The notes: a model not told the origin generated them from the sequence alone. A stretch of 64,000 bases of DNA from Ureibacillus sp. FSL W7-1570 (GCF_038593265.1 NZ_CP151979.1:930001-994000); one strand, 5' to 3'; shown: positions 47,290-56,021, numbered from the stretch's first letter. Translations and numbers: made by a program.

Positions 47290-47848
47290 ACAGACCTTCC
47301 TTTCGTATGTAAGCTTCCACTTCCGGCGGCAACAGGAATCTCAATGTTCCGCCCATCGCAAACCGCTTGCGGATGAGAGTGGAAGATAAAGAGATTTCAG
47401 GAGCCTCCACCATGATGATGTTATACGGCGACTCGGATTTCGTCCCTGGTCTTTTGATTCCAACAAACCGGACAAGTTCTGCAAGTTTCTCAATTTCATG
47501 CCAAGTGTGGAGCGTGTCGATCATATCTCCTCCGATGATGAAATAGAACTCCACATCCGGCTCCCGTTCTTTTAAAGCGACCATCGTTTCATACGTATAA
47601 GAAACTCCGCCCCGTTCCAGCTCAATCGTTTCCACTTTAAATTCTTTATAAGGTTTTACGAGCAGTTCCACCATGCGCAGCCGATTTTCATTCGTCGATT
47701 CATCATCCTTTTTTTTATGTGGAGCAATGGCATTGGGCATAAAGCGGACTTCGTCAAGCTGCAAGGCATGGTAAACTTCATTTGCCATAATCAAATGTCC
47801 GATGTGAGGCGGATTGAAAGTACCCCCTAATATGCCGACCTTTTTCAT
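47276..47848 (-). CDS. nadD: Nicotinate-nucleotide adenylyltransferase
   Basis: Converts nicotinic acid mononucleotide and ATP to deamido-NAD in NAD synthesis. The 190-aa protein has the nucleotidyltransferase motif GGTFNPPHIGHL (8-19) and the C-terminal ISLSSTLIRKR (the ISSTxIR motif, about 157-167). It starts 23 bp after yhbY and overlaps yqeK by 14 bp. Confidence 0.97.
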   Translation of the reverse strand: MKKVGILGGTFNPPHIGHLIMANEVYHALQLDEVRFMPNAIAPHKKKDDESTNENRLRMVELLVKPYKEFKVETIELERGGVSYTYETMVALKEREPDVEFYFIIGGDMIDTLHTWHEIEKLAELVRFVGIKRPGTKSESPYNIIMVEAPEISLSSTLIRKRFAMGGTLRFLLPPEVEAYIRKEGLYGAK

Positions 47849-47871
47849 ACATGAACACCCGACTTTATCGT

Positions 47872-48165
47872 TTATTTAGGTAATTGAATTCTTTTATGCT
47901 TCTTGGATTCTTTATATAAAACGACCGTAAGCCCGATCAATTGCACAAGCTCGGATTTCGTTCCTTCCGCCAAGGTTTCCGCCACTTCATGTTTGTCCAT
48001 CTCGCAATTATCCAAAATGCGGACTTTGATCAATTCTCTCGCCTCAAGGGCATCTTCTATTTGACGAAGCATCTGTTCATTAACCCCACCCTTTCCTACC
48101 TGAAAAATCGGGGTCAAATGATGGGCCTCTGCCCGCAAAAATCTTTTTTGTTTTCCAGTAAGCAT
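47872..48165 (-). CDS. yhbY: RNA-binding protein YhbY (CRM domain)
   Basis: 97-aa CRM-domain protein (YqeI in B. subtilis) that associates with pre-50S particles. It shows LTGKQKRFLRAEAHHLTPIFQVGKGGVNE at the N-terminus (the GxxG-type loop in VGKGGVN). TAGGAGG lies 7 bases before the ATG. It lies 17 bp after aroE and before nadD. Confidence 0.95.
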   Translation of the reverse strand: MLTGKQKRFLRAEAHHLTPIFQVGKGGVNEQMLRQIEDALEARELIKVRILDNCEMDKHEVAETLAEGTKSELVQLIGLTVVLYKESKKHKRIQLPK

Positions 48166-48182
48166 AATTTCCTCCTAGTAGT

Positions 48183-49004
48183 CTATTTTAATTGTTCCAT
48201 CAATTTTTGCATCATGTTCTCTGTATCCGGATATTGGCCCAGCCAATGATGAAACGCGATTGCCCCTTGATGGACAAACATGCCCAATCCGGTGACAATT
48301 ATAGCTCCCCGTTTTTCCGCTTCTGTCAAGAAAGGCGTCATTAAAGGATTATACACAATATCCGCGACAATTGTCTCTTTTTGCAAACGGTCCAAAGAAA
48401 ACGGCAGCTTTTTTTCTCCAGTTGATAGGCCCAAAGAAGTGGCTTGAATGACAATGCCATATTGATCCAGTCGTTTTTCCGCTTCGTCAAGAGATAGACT
48501 TGTCCCTTCCCCAAGTTCTTCTATGATTGCCTGTGCTTTTGAGACCGTCCGGTTGGCGATGTCCACCTGTTGATAGCCATATTCCTTTAGCGCAAAAGCG
48601 ATTCCCCTGCTTGCCCCTCCTGCGCCAATGAGGAGCACTTTTTTCTCCCGGTTCTTTCCAACGGCTTCTTCCAATGAATGGACGAAACCGGCGCCATCGG
48701 TATTATACCCTTTTAACTTGCCGTCCTTTGTCCGGACAACGGTATTCACCGCCCCCATTTTTACCGCCATGGGATCAATTTCATCCAAAAAGGGAATGAT
48801 GGCTTCTTTATGGGGAACCGTCACATTCCATCCGCTTGCACCTAGCAATTTCAAGGCCGAAACCGCTTCTTTCAAATGCTCGCTTTTTACATGAATGGGG
48901 ATGTATGCCGCATCAATCCCCATTTCCTGGAACCAGGCATTATGCATAAACGGCGATTTTGAATGGGCGATCGGATCGCCAATGACAGCAAACCATTTCT
49001 TCAT
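48183..49004 (-). CDS. aroE: Shikimate dehydrogenase
   Basis: NADPH-dependent reduction of 3-dehydroshikimate to shikimate in aromatic amino acid synthesis. The 273-aa protein has the N-terminal substrate site VIGDPIAHSKSPFMHN (6-21), VTVPHKEAI with the catalytic Lys (about 62-70), and the Rossmann motif LIGAGGASRGIAFAL (about 125-139). The gene is in the yqeH-aroE-yhbY run of the B. subtilis chromosome. Confidence 0.97.
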   Translation of the reverse strand: MKKWFAVIGDPIAHSKSPFMHNAWFQEMGIDAAYIPIHVKSEHLKEAVSALKLLGASGWNVTVPHKEAIIPFLDEIDPMAVKMGAVNTVVRTKDGKLKGYNTDGAGFVHSLEEAVGKNREKKVLLIGAGGASRGIAFALKEYGYQQVDIANRTVSKAQAIIEELGEGTSLSLDEAEKRLDQYGIVIQATSLGLSTGEKKLPFSLDRLQKETIVADIVYNPLMTPFLTEAEKRGAIIVTGLGMFVHQGAIAFHHWLGQYPDTENMMQKLMEQLK

Positions 49005-49024
49005 TTTCCCAACCCTCTTCTCTA

Positions 49025-50128
49025 TTAAATTAACGAAGGACGGATAAACACTTCCACCCCTTTAGGAGCATGGCAAGCTACAACCGCATTCGGCTGCTGC
49101 ACCGTAATCCATCCCAGACCGGAAATGACAATGTCCGTCTTCCCTTCCTTGATGGAAAACTCATGGCGGACAAACTCCGGCAAATACTCCAAATACTCTT
49201 TGGAAGGAGGCGATAAAAGCTCCCCTTTATGTTCTTCATACAACGCATCCGCTTTTTCCAGCTTCGTGCGGTGGATCGGCAAATCGTTCGAAACATAAAT
49301 GGTGAATGAATTGCGGTTCCCTTTCAGAAAATCAAATCGAGCAAGCCCGCCAATGAATAATGTCTGGTTGGAATTCAATTGATACACTTTCGGCTTTATT
49401 TCCTTTTTCGGCGTGATGTACTTCAATTCGCTCTCATGAATATGGTGGGCCATTTGATGATGGTTGATAATCCCGGGCGTATCATAAATGGCTTTTCCAT
49501 CATCCAATGGAATTTCAATCATATCCAATGTTGTGCCAGGGAAATGGGAAGTGGTAATCAAATTGCCTTCCCCTGTCACCCGTTTGATGATTTGATTAAT
49601 GAACGTGGATTTACCGACATTTGTACAGCCCACAACAAACACGTCTTTTCCGTCGCGGTACTGTTCTATCGTTTCAATGACTTCATCCATGCCATACCCT
49701 TTATGGGCGCTCACCAGCTTCACATCAACCGGGAATAGACCGAAATCGCGGCAGGCCCGTTTCAGCCAACGGATCACTTTTTCCCGTTTGACGGACTTCG
49801 GCAACAAATCGGATTTATTTGCGACGAGCAGAACCGGATTGTTGCCCACAAAACGATGTATACCCGGTATGAAACTGCCGTTGAAGTCAAAGATATCGAC
49901 AATTTTCACGATGAGGCCGTCGTGTTCACTTAAGCCGTTCAAAATTCTCAAGAAATCATCATCCGTCAACCGGACCGGCTGAATCTCGTTGTAATGCTTC
50001 AACCGGAAACATCTTTGGCAAATGATTTGTTCCTTTTCCAATGTTTTTGGCGGTGCATAGCCCGGTTCTTCCGGATTTTCCGTCTGTATTCTTACACCGC
50101 AGCCAATGCAAGTTGGCATTTCCGTCAT
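49025..50128 (-). CDS. yqeH: Ribosome biogenesis GTPase YqeH
   Basis: Circularly permuted GTPase needed for 30S subunit assembly. The 367-aa protein starts with a zinc finger (C7, C10, C37, C40) and then shows the G motifs in permuted order: NKSDLLP (G4), later GCTNVGKSTFINQ (G1) and DTPGII (G3), with a C-terminal RNA-binding domain. The ATG at 50128 follows GGAGGAAAGATA and shares one base with the yqeG stop (TAATG). Confidence 0.96.
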   Translation of the reverse strand: MTEMPTCIGCGVRIQTENPEEPGYAPPKTLEKEQIICQRCFRLKHYNEIQPVRLTDDDFLRILNGLSEHDGLIVKIVDIFDFNGSFIPGIHRFVGNNPVLLVANKSDLLPKSVKREKVIRWLKRACRDFGLFPVDVKLVSAHKGYGMDEVIETIEQYRDGKDVFVVGCTNVGKSTFINQIIKRVTGEGNLITTSHFPGTTLDMIEIPLDDGKAIYDTPGIINHHQMAHHIHESELKYITPKKEIKPKVYQLNSNQTLFIGGLARFDFLKGNRNSFTIYVSNDLPIHRTKLEKADALYEEHKGELLSPPSKEYLEYLPEFVRHEFSIKEGKTDIVISGLGWITVQQPNAVVACHAPKGVEVFIRPSLI

Positions 50129-50646
50129 TATCTTTCCTCCCACATCGTTATTCCTTTTCGTCTTAATACATTAAACAAGCGCCGTTCAAAAAATCGGTTA
50201 AAGCGCGTAACAAAGCCGTCCGACTCCGCAACTGGACGGACTAAAAACGTATAGAGATTTAGCCGCTTTGCCCCCAAAATATCCGTGAGCAATTGATCGC
50301 CAATCATGGCAACCTCTTTTTTATTTAATTGCAATTTTTTTAGCGCCGCTTTGTAAGCCTGTCCAAGCGGTTTTTTCGCACGGTAAACGTAAGGGAGATT
50401 TAACGGCTCCGCAAACCGTTTTACCCTTGCTTCGCTGTTGTTGGAAGCGATGACAATCTGTATGCCCGCTTCCTGCATCATCCGCATCCACTTCGCAACT
50501 TCCTCCGTTGCGTCCTTTCGATTCCATTCGATTAATGTATTATCTAAATCGGTAATCAAGCCGCGAATTCCCAACCGTTTCAATTTCTCGGGCGTAATTT
50601 CAAACACGGATGTTACAAATTCGTTTGGCAAAAATAACTTGTACAA
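50128..50646 (-). CDS. yqeG: HAD-family phosphatase YqeG
   Basis: 172-aa HAD superfamily IIIA phosphatase. The catalytic DxD is D33 and D35 in ITDLDNTLIEW; MIGDQLLTDILGAKRLNL (about 112-129) is the last motif. The TTG at 50646 gives the start MYKLFLPNEFV, aligned with B. subtilis MLKQFLPDEHV and the same 172-aa length; GGAAAGG lies just upstream. The upstream GTG frame runs through that site. Substrate unknown; it is coupled to yqeH. Confidence 0.92.
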   Translation of the reverse strand: MYKLFLPNEFVTSVFEITPEKLKRLGIRGLITDLDNTLIEWNRKDATEEVAKWMRMMQEAGIQIVIASNNSEARVKRFAEPLNLPYVYRAKKPLGQAYKAALKKLQLNKKEVAMIGDQLLTDILGAKRLNLYTFLVRPVAESDGFVTRFNRFFERRLFNVLRRKGITMWEER

Positions 50647-50865
50647 ATCCCTTTCCTTCCCCTTCACAAAATTTTTTATATTCCATTATAGCATAACCTT
50701 CGATTTGAAACCTATGTAGCGGATGCATTCCATCGCCGGCCGCCATCCCCAAATAATAGTACAACATTTGAAACATTTTCTAAACTATCAAATAATCAGC
50801 ATTTCTATCAATACCCCATCCCATTTCCCTTTTTTCTACAAAATGAGCCTAATTGCGCATTTTTG

Positions 50866-50874
50866 CATAAACTA
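50866..50874 (+). promoter_or_regulatory. Possible sigma-E/sigma-K -10 element of sigK
   Basis: CATAAACTA matches the CATAnnnTA -10 pattern read by the mother-cell sigma factors, 40 bp before the sigK start. The -35 is not clear. Confidence 0.35.
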
Positions 50875-50913
50875 TTTCATATAATGTCGAAAAAAGCGGA
50901 AAGGATGTGCTCC

Positions 50914-51648
50914 TTGGGCGGTATATTTGCATCACTGATTCAGCTGTGGCTAGACATCCCCGCATTCCTCGGATACCTCAAAGGCCAGGCATTCCACAAA
51001 CCATTCACATCAGAAGAAGAAGCCGAAGCGATTGAACGGTTTCTGGCAGGCGATGAACAAGCAAGACTGGATCTGATCGAACGCAATATGAGGCTCGTTG
51101 CCCACGTTGTAAAGAAATTCCACCCACCCCACGAACAATTGGACGATTATATTTCCATTGGAACCATCGGATTAATGAAAGCGGTCAGCAGTTACACCCC
51201 GGATAAAAAGACCCGCCTTGCCACTTATGCGGCACGTTGCATCGAAAACGAAATACTCATGCATTTGAGAGCCCAAAAAAAGGTGCAAAAGGACGTGTCT
51301 TTGTTTGAACCGATCGGTGTCGACAAAGAAGGACAATCTTTGCAAATCCGGGATATATTGCAGCTGGATGAAAAGCCGGCCATAGAGAAAATCGAACAAA
51401 AAGAAAGCTTCGAACAATTGTATTCTTATCTGAACACATTGGATCCAAGAGAATTGGAGATTATCATTTACCGTTACGGCCTGAACAATGAAGAACCGTT
51501 GACGCAAAAAGAAATCGCCAAAAAATTAAATATTTCCAGGAGCTATGTATCCCGCATCGAAAAGAGAGCTCTTGTGAAATTGTACCAGCAATTTAAACAT
51601 AATCAAAATGAAAGAGAGAGGGAACGGGAGAAAAAATTAAAAGACTGA
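50914..51648 (+). CDS. sigK: Late mother-cell sigma factor SigK (pro-form)
   Basis: Directs late mother-cell transcription (spore coat, cortex, lysis). The 244-aa protein begins with a hydrophobic pro-sequence (about 1-24) that tethers it to the membrane until SpoIVFB cleavage. Region 2 (about 45-115: NMRLVAHVVKKF, ISIGTIGLMKAV, TYAARCIENEILMHLR) and region 4 (KEIAKKLNISRSYVSRIEKRAL) follow. The gene is one piece, not split into spoIVCB and spoIIIC by a skin element as in B. subtilis. TTG at 50914 is chosen because AAAGGA lies 8 bases upstream and it matches the short B. subtilis pro-sequence; ATG at 50905 is the alternative. Confidence 0.94.
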   Translation: MGGIFASLIQLWLDIPAFLGYLKGQAFHKPFTSEEEAEAIERFLAGDEQARLDLIERNMRLVAHVVKKFHPPHEQLDDYISIGTIGLMKAVSSYTPDKKTRLATYAARCIENEILMHLRAQKKVQKDVSLFEPIGVDKEGQSLQIRDILQLDEKPAIEKIEQKESFEQLYSYLNTLDPRELEIIIYRYGLNNEEPLTQKEIAKKLNISRSYVSRIEKRALVKLYQQFKHNQNEREREREKKLKD

Positions 51649-51684
51649 GCCGGCTCTTCGGCAGGGCCGCTCAGTTCTTTTTTT
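51644..51684 (+). terminator. Terminator after sigK
   Basis: ACTGAGC at 51644-51650 pairs with GCTCAGT at 51669-51675, with further imperfect pairing inside, then a T-run. The IS element begins about 12 bp downstream. Confidence 0.8.
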
Positions 51685-51697
51685 CAAAAGAAAAAGG

Positions 51698-51711
51698 GGC
51701 TGGGACAAAAC
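51698..51711 (+). repeat. Left terminal inverted repeat of the IS
   Basis: GGCTGGGACAAAAC, identical over 14 bp to the complement of the right end. Confidence 0.9.
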
Positions 51712-53363
51712 TAGCTTCTAGATAGGAAAAAGGAGAATTTGAGTTGGCTCAAATTCTCCTTTTTCCATTTATCCCCATTATTTTTGGTTAGTTGATCTTT
51801 GTTGGCCGTGTATTTTCGTAAATTCACGGCCATTAAGGCAATGCCCATTTCATTTTCCACTTTCGATTTTCCTCGAACGGAAAATCGAGTGAAACGCAAA
51901 TTAGCCTTCAAGAATCCAAAAACTGGTTCTACGTCTATTTTACGTTGACGGAAAATAGAACCAGCTTTTTCTTCTGAAAGCTTCGCTCTTACATATTCTT
52001 TTTGTTGTTCCCATTTTTCATTCACCATGACCTTTCGGTGATTGCCTTCCTTTGCTTTTGTGCATGATGAACGAAATGGACATCCTGAACAGTTTTCACA
52101 TTCATAGATTTTCAATTCTCGTTTGAAACCAGTCTTATCTGTACGTACAGAACGATAACGGAAGGTTACTCGCTGCTGATTTGGACAAATGTAGGTATCA
52201 CTTTCTTCGTCGTACATCCAATTGTCTGGATGAAATGGATTTTGTTTATATTTCTTCTTTTGTTCTTTCTCATACATGGTATATGGAATGAGTGCCTCAC
52301 ATTTTCGATTCGAAAGGATGTCTTCATAGTTTTGTTCACTACCATAACCAGCATCTGCGACAATATACTTTGGCAACGGAAAATAATCCTTTTCTATCTT
52401 ATTCAAGAACGGAATTAATGTACGTGTATCAGTAGGATTTGGAAAGATGCTATAAGCTAGTGCGTATTGACCTTCTGTTGCGATTTGTACGTTGTATCCA
52501 GCCTTCAATTGACCGTTTTTCATATAGTCGTCTTTCATTCGCATGAACGTCGCATCTAAGTCTGTTTTGGAATAACTATTCCGTTCACCCAAGATTTCGA
52601 AGTCTTTTTGATACTTTTGTTTACGTAAAATCAAGTCAATCAACTGTTTGTACACTCGCTTCGGATATTTCCGTTCGCTTCTTAATGCTTTTCGTTCTGT
52701 GGCATCGGGCGATGCTTCTATCTTTTGGTCATATTCCGTAATCACTTCATCGACTTGTTGCACCATTTGAGCGAGTTCTTCAACGGACAGTTCTCCCTCA
52801 TTTTCCCGCTCCATTTCAGGGATGATTTCCTTCTCTAACAGTTCGTTGTAGAGCTGATTGGATTTTTCAATTAAGCTTTGGTTGTATTTTTCAATGGATT
52901 TCTTCCATACGAAAGTAAATTTATTGGCATTCGCTTCAATCTTCGTACCATCGATAAAAATGGCTTCTTGATCGATTAACTTTTCTTCCACCAGTTGGCA
53001 ACGGAATTGGACAAAACATTGACGAATTAATTCTTTTACTTCCGGATGCACACGAAAACGATTGATCGTCCGATAACTTGGTTCATATCCTTGTGCCAAC
53101 CACATCATTCGTATACTGTCCTTTAATAGCGCTTCAATTTTTCGACCTGAAAAGACAGACTGCGAATAGGCACACAAAATAATTTTTAGCATCATGCGTG
53201 GATGATAAGCAGGACAACCTGTATTTCGAAGAAACGGCTGGAAGGCTTCATCTGGAATACTTTCAACTAAATGGTGAATGTGGAAGGCAATATCATTTTC
53301 TTGTAATTTTATTTCTAAATCTAGAGGCAAAACTAATTGATTCATGTTATAATATTTGAACAT
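51711..53363 (-). CDS. IS1182-family transposase
   Basis: 550-aa DDE transposase of the IS1182 group. The N-terminal part has the DUF772/InsH-type domain (about 20-110, YHPRMMLKIILCAYSQSVFSGRKIE). The catalytic core contains FIDGTKIEANANKFTF (first Asp), VADAGYGSEQNYE (second Asp) and, near the C-terminus, FRQRKIDVEPVFGFLKANLRF (Glu). A Cys cluster (YECENCSGCPFRSSCTKA) lies between. The frame is intact and near full length, so it may be active. A long hairpin overlaps the last codons. Confidence 0.93.
   Translation of the reverse strand: MFKYYNMNQLVLPLDLEIKLQENDIAFHIHHLVESIPDEAFQPFLRNTGCPAYHPRMMLKIILCAYSQSVFSGRKIEALLKDSIRMMWLAQGYEPSYRTINRFRVHPEVKELIRQCFVQFRCQLVEEKLIDQEAIFIDGTKIEANANKFTFVWKKSIEKYNQSLIEKSNQLYNELLEKEIIPEMERENEGELSVEELAQMVQQVDEVITEYDQKIEASPDATERKALRSERKYPKRVYKQLIDLILRKQKYQKDFEILGERNSYSKTDLDATFMRMKDDYMKNGQLKAGYNVQIATEGQYALAYSIFPNPTDTRTLIPFLNKIEKDYFPLPKYIVADAGYGSEQNYEDILSNRKCEALIPYTMYEKEQKKKYKQNPFHPDNWMYDEESDTYICPNQQRVTFRYRSVRTDKTGFKRELKIYECENCSGCPFRSSCTKAKEGNHRKVMVNEKWEQQKEYVRAKLSEEKAGSIFRQRKIDVEPVFGFLKANLRFTRFSVRGKSKVENEMGIALMAVNLRKYTANKDQLTKNNGDKWKKENLSQLKFSFFLSRS
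51725..51766 (-). terminator. Hairpin at the 3' end of the IS transposase
   Basis: Perfect 19-bp inverted repeat (51725-51743 with 51748-51766) with a TTGG loop, within the last transposase codons. It can act as a terminator or shield in either direction. Confidence 0.8.
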
Positions 53364-53444
53364 AAGGACCCTTCTTTCTGTTAGGTTTTGTGTGCTAACT
53401 TAATTTTAACAGAAGAGGTCCTTATTTTTTATTGAAAAAATGAA

Positions 53445-53487
53445 AAACAGCCCATGAAATTTCATTCCAAAATTTCATGGGCTGTTT
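53445..53487. repeat. Palindrome near the right end of the IS
   Basis: Perfect 18-bp inverted repeat (53445-53462 with 53470-53487) between the transposase start and the terminal repeat. Probably blocks transcription entering from outside. Confidence 0.8.
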
Positions 53488-53501
53488 CCATTTTAGAGGG
53501 G

Positions 53502-53515
53502 GTTTTGTCCCAGCC
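53502..53515 (-). repeat. Right terminal inverted repeat of the IS
   Basis: GTTTTGTCCCAGCC, the complement of the left end. Confidence 0.9.
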
Positions 53516-53527
53516 TCCGTTGAATCA

Positions 53528-53629
53528 TTATTTTTTAAATTTAGCCAAATCGCTGTTTGCACCGTAATAAGCGATAAGCCCTACAAGTGCAGTAATCGTA
53601 ACAGAAACTAACATCAATGTTAATTCCAT
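53528..53629 (-). CDS. 33-aa membrane peptide, unknown
   Basis: A small open frame (MELTLMLVSVTITALVGLIAYYGANSDLAKFKK read in pieces: helix 4-23, basic tail 24-33). GGAGG lies 9 bases before the ATG, and the coding composition is normal, so I take it as real. One membrane helix and a short basic C-terminus. The IS starts only 11 bp after the stop, so it may have lost its own terminator. I do not recognise a family. Confidence 0.7.
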   Translation of the reverse strand: MELTLMLVSVTITALVGLIAYYGANSDLAKFKK

Positions 53630-53710
53630 AATTTAACCTCCTCATCAATATAACCGCTTACCTATATATTACTTTTTCCAAAATGATACCGTCAAGACCT
53701 TCTCGAGACC

Positions 53711-54403
53711 TTATAATTTCTCGATGGTTTTTAATACGATCTCCGTTGAATGTTTCGCCGCCAAAGGCAGAAATTCATCGAAACTGATATTGGATTCCTT
53801 TCCTGCTATATCCGATAATGCGCGAATCACAACGAAAGGCGTTCCGAAATGGTGGCATACTTGCGCCACGGCAGCCGCTTCCATTTCGCACGCTTTCATT
53901 TGCGGGAAATGGTTCCGCACCGCTTCCACCCGCTCCGGATCGCTCATAAAGGAATCGCCGGAACAAATCAATCCTACACCGTATTTATGATCTCCGATTT
54001 CTTCCACCGCTTCGACCGCCAATTTCATTAATTGTTCATCGGCTTTAAAAGCGGCAGGCATTCTTGGCACTTGCCCCATTTCGTATCCAAAAACGGTGCA
54101 ATCCACATCATGGTGGCGCACTTCATCCGAAATGACGACGGAACCCACTTCCAGCTCCGGATCATATCCTCCAGCAGAACCGGTGTTGATCACCGCATCC
54201 GGTTGAAATTGATGCAGCAAAATCGTTGTGGACATCGCCGCATTCACTTTTCCGATTCCGCTTTTTAACAGCACGACATCTTTGCCTTTATATGTACCCG
54301 TCGTATATTCGCAGTTGGCAATGGTCGTCACCTGTTTATTTTCCAGCGCTTCCCTCAACAGTTCCACTTCTTCCTCCATTGCTCCGATGACTGCTATTTT
54401 CAT
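53711..54403 (-). CDS. mtnN: 5'-methylthioadenosine/S-adenosylhomocysteine nucleosidase
   Basis: Cleaves MTA and SAH to adenine plus the thio-sugar, recycling methionine and removing inhibitory SAH. The 230-aa protein starts [16 protein letters not shown] and has [21 protein letters not shown] and the C-terminal [28 protein letters not shown] with the catalytic Glu and Asp. It follows yrrS, as in the yrr region of B. subtilis. Confidence 0.97.
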   Translation of the reverse strand: MKIAVIGAMEEEVELLREALENKQVTTIANCEYTTGTYKGKDVVLLKSGIGKVNAAMSTTILLHQFQPDAVINTGSAGGYDPELEVGSVVISDEVRHHDVDCTVFGYEMGQVPRMPAAFKADEQLMKLAVEAVEEIGDHKYGVGLICSGDSFMSDPERVEAVRNHFPQMKACEMEAAAVAQVCHHFGTPFVVIRALSDIAGKESNISFDEFLPLAAKHSTEIVLKTIEKL

Positions 54404-54459
54404 TCATTTTCCTCCTCTGAATAACATCTATTCCAAATTACCGGAAAAGATGGAAAAGG

Positions 54460-55116
54460 TCAATTCTTTGGAATTTGTTTCAGCACTTCCACTTTGATTG
54501 GAATCCAGCCGGAATTATCGATCCATTTGATATGAACCCGGAATTTTTCGGTCAAATCTTTCGATGAAACAACGGCAACGGCCCCTTTCCCCGTTCCGTC
54601 ATTTCGTACGGACCAATAAATGATATCATCTTCCGGCAACTCAACGGCATTGCGGATGGTGATCAATTTTTCCTCATAGTCGACATGTCCTTCTTCAAAT
54701 GCGGAAACGTGTTCACCTGTTTGTCTTGTCGGCGTCACTTTCCAGTTATTATTGACGATGACTTTTTCCACATTTGCATCCGTCGAAGCGGAAACGATGA
54801 TTTCATCTTCATCCGCTCCGGATTCAACATCGCCCTCTTCATGGTTATTTTGTTCATTGTCATCTATAAAATCATTTGTATCCTTTTCCTCCGATGGATT
54901 TTCCTTGTGTTCTCCATGGTCATTTTTTTCTTGGACCGACTTTGTATCTTCAGCCACTTCATGATCCCCATCATCTTTTACGATAAAATAAACATTGATC
55001 ACAATCAAAGCAAAGACGATGGCAATCAGCACATTCAGGATTCGGTTCATTTTTCGTTTATTGTCAGAATGTCGTTTCATTCTACGGCTTTTCATTTCTT
55101 GGTCTTCCATTTCCAT
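54460..55116 (-). CDS. yrrS: YrrS family membrane protein (DUF1510)
   Basis: 218 aa. A basic cytoplasmic N-terminus (about 1-24), one membrane helix (about 25-42, ILNVLIAIVFALIVINVYF), a very acidic His/Asp/Glu-rich spacer (about 46-110) and a C-terminal DUF1510 domain (about 120-218, NNNWKVTPTRQTGEHV ... IKWIDNSGWIPIKVEVLKQIP). GGAGG lies 6 bases before the ATG at 55116; the 48 extra codons of the longest frame are leader. Located between greA and mtnN as in B. subtilis. The exact role is unknown. Confidence 0.88.
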   Translation of the reverse strand: MEMEDQEMKSRRMKRHSDNKRKMNRILNVLIAIVFALIVINVYFIVKDDGDHEVAEDTKSVQEKNDHGEHKENPSEEKDTNDFIDDNEQNNHEEGDVESGADEDEIIVSASTDANVEKVIVNNNWKVTPTRQTGEHVSAFEEGHVDYEEKLITIRNAVELPEDDIIYWSVRNDGTGKGAVAVVSSKDLTEKFRVHIKWIDNSGWIPIKVEVLKQIPKN

Positions 55117-55224
55117 GCAATTCCTCCTTACTACTACTTTCCATCTTACCAATAAAATGAGAAAAACGACGACTTCCAATAAATTTTTAATATAGTTGTT
55201 AAAAAAAATATTACAAATGAAAAA

Positions 55225-55257
55225 GTCGACAAATTTCTTGAACCAAAATTTGTCGAC
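55225..55257 (-). terminator. Terminator after greA
   Basis: Perfect 12-bp stem (55257-55246 with 55236-55225), then TTTTTCATTTG on the minus strand. Confidence 0.9.
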
Positions 55258-55280
55258 CATATTGATGACTGGTTATATAG

Positions 55281-55769
55281 TTACTCGTTGGAAGAACGGA
55301 TTTTTACGATTTTTACTTCCATTTCTCCACCAGGAGTTGTGAATTTCACTACATCTCCCACTTTATGGCCAAGAAGGGCTTTTGCGATTGGAGAATCGTT
55401 GGAGATTTTACCTTCAAACGGATCCGCTTCGGCAGAACCGACGATGAAATATTCTTCTTCTTCTCCATCAGGCAATTCAACAAATGTAACCGCTTTACCT
55501 AAAGTGACGATATCAGCCTCATTTTCATTTTCTTCAATAATGACAGCGTTGCGCAACATATTTTCGATCGCAGAGATACGGCCTTCCACAAAAGCTTGTT
55601 CCTCTTTGGCGGAATCATACTCGGAGTTCTCTGACAAATCGCCAAAACCGCGAGCCACTTTGATGCGTTCCACCACTTCTTTACGTTTTTCTGTTTTCAA
55701 ATATTCCAATTCTTTTTCAAGCTTTTCTTTACCCGCTAATGTCATTGGGTATTGTTTTTCGTTTGACAA
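55281..55769 (-). CDS. greA: Transcription elongation factor GreA
   Basis: Enters the RNA polymerase secondary channel to rescue backtracked complexes. The 162-aa protein has the N-terminal antiparallel coiled coil (about 10-75) with the acidic tip [18 protein letters not shown], and the C-terminal FKBP-like domain ([25 protein letters not shown]). The TTG at 55769 lies 8 bases after AAGGAG and gives the start [10 protein letters not shown] like B. subtilis; the GTG at 55778 abuts that site. It ends at a strong terminator. Confidence 0.95.
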   Translation of the reverse strand: MSNEKQYPMTLAGKEKLEKELEYLKTEKRKEVVERIKVARGFGDLSENSEYDSAKEEQAFVEGRISAIENMLRNAVIIEENENEADIVTLGKAVTFVELPDGEEEEYFIVGSAEADPFEGKISNDSPIAKALLGHKVGDVVKFTTPGGEMEVKIVKIRSSNE

Positions 55770-55852
55770 CTCACTCACTCCTTAAGCAACATCACTTTTG
55801 TAATGCAATCATTTTCGCTTATTGCAAAATTTTTCTTATATATGATAAAACC

Positions 55853-55918
55853 CGGTTATTAGAAAAGCATATGTTGTGTTGGAACCATGAAGAACCAACG
55901 GATGCCCTCTAATAACCG
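55853..55918 (-). other. Folded intergenic element between trhP2 and greA
   Basis: Perfect 11-bp closing stem (55918-55908 with 55863-55853), inside it GCAT/ATGC and GTTGG/CCAAC helices, then GGTTTTATC on the minus strand. The simplest reading is a long terminator after trhP2; the stacked helices leave room for a small RNA element. The rest of the 250-bp gap is AT-rich and empty. Confidence 0.65.
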
Positions 55919-56021
55919 AATTTTATATCGCAATATATAAAATTGTTTCGAATTGTTAAAATCATGCAAATAATACAATATTCATCATAGTACACATTGC
56001 ATTTAGTTTCAAGTCAATTCG

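Larger units (their letters stand above)
51696..53517 (-). mobile_element. IS1182-family insertion sequence
   Basis: About 1.8 kb, bounded by inverted ends GGCTGGGACAAAAC (51698-51711) and its complement (53502-53515), with a few further matching bases outside. It holds one transposase gene. No obvious target duplication is visible. It lies between the sigK terminator and a 33-aa membrane peptide gene, in a place where B. subtilis has no such element. Confidence 0.92.

Noticed and set aside
51649-53710. Remnant of a skin-like prophage next to sigK
   Set aside because: The inserted DNA is a single IS element outside the sigK frame; no recombinase or phage gene is present.
55288-55785. 165-aa plus-strand frame opposite greA
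   Set aside because: Antisense shadow; Ser/Phe-rich and without a ribosome-binding site.
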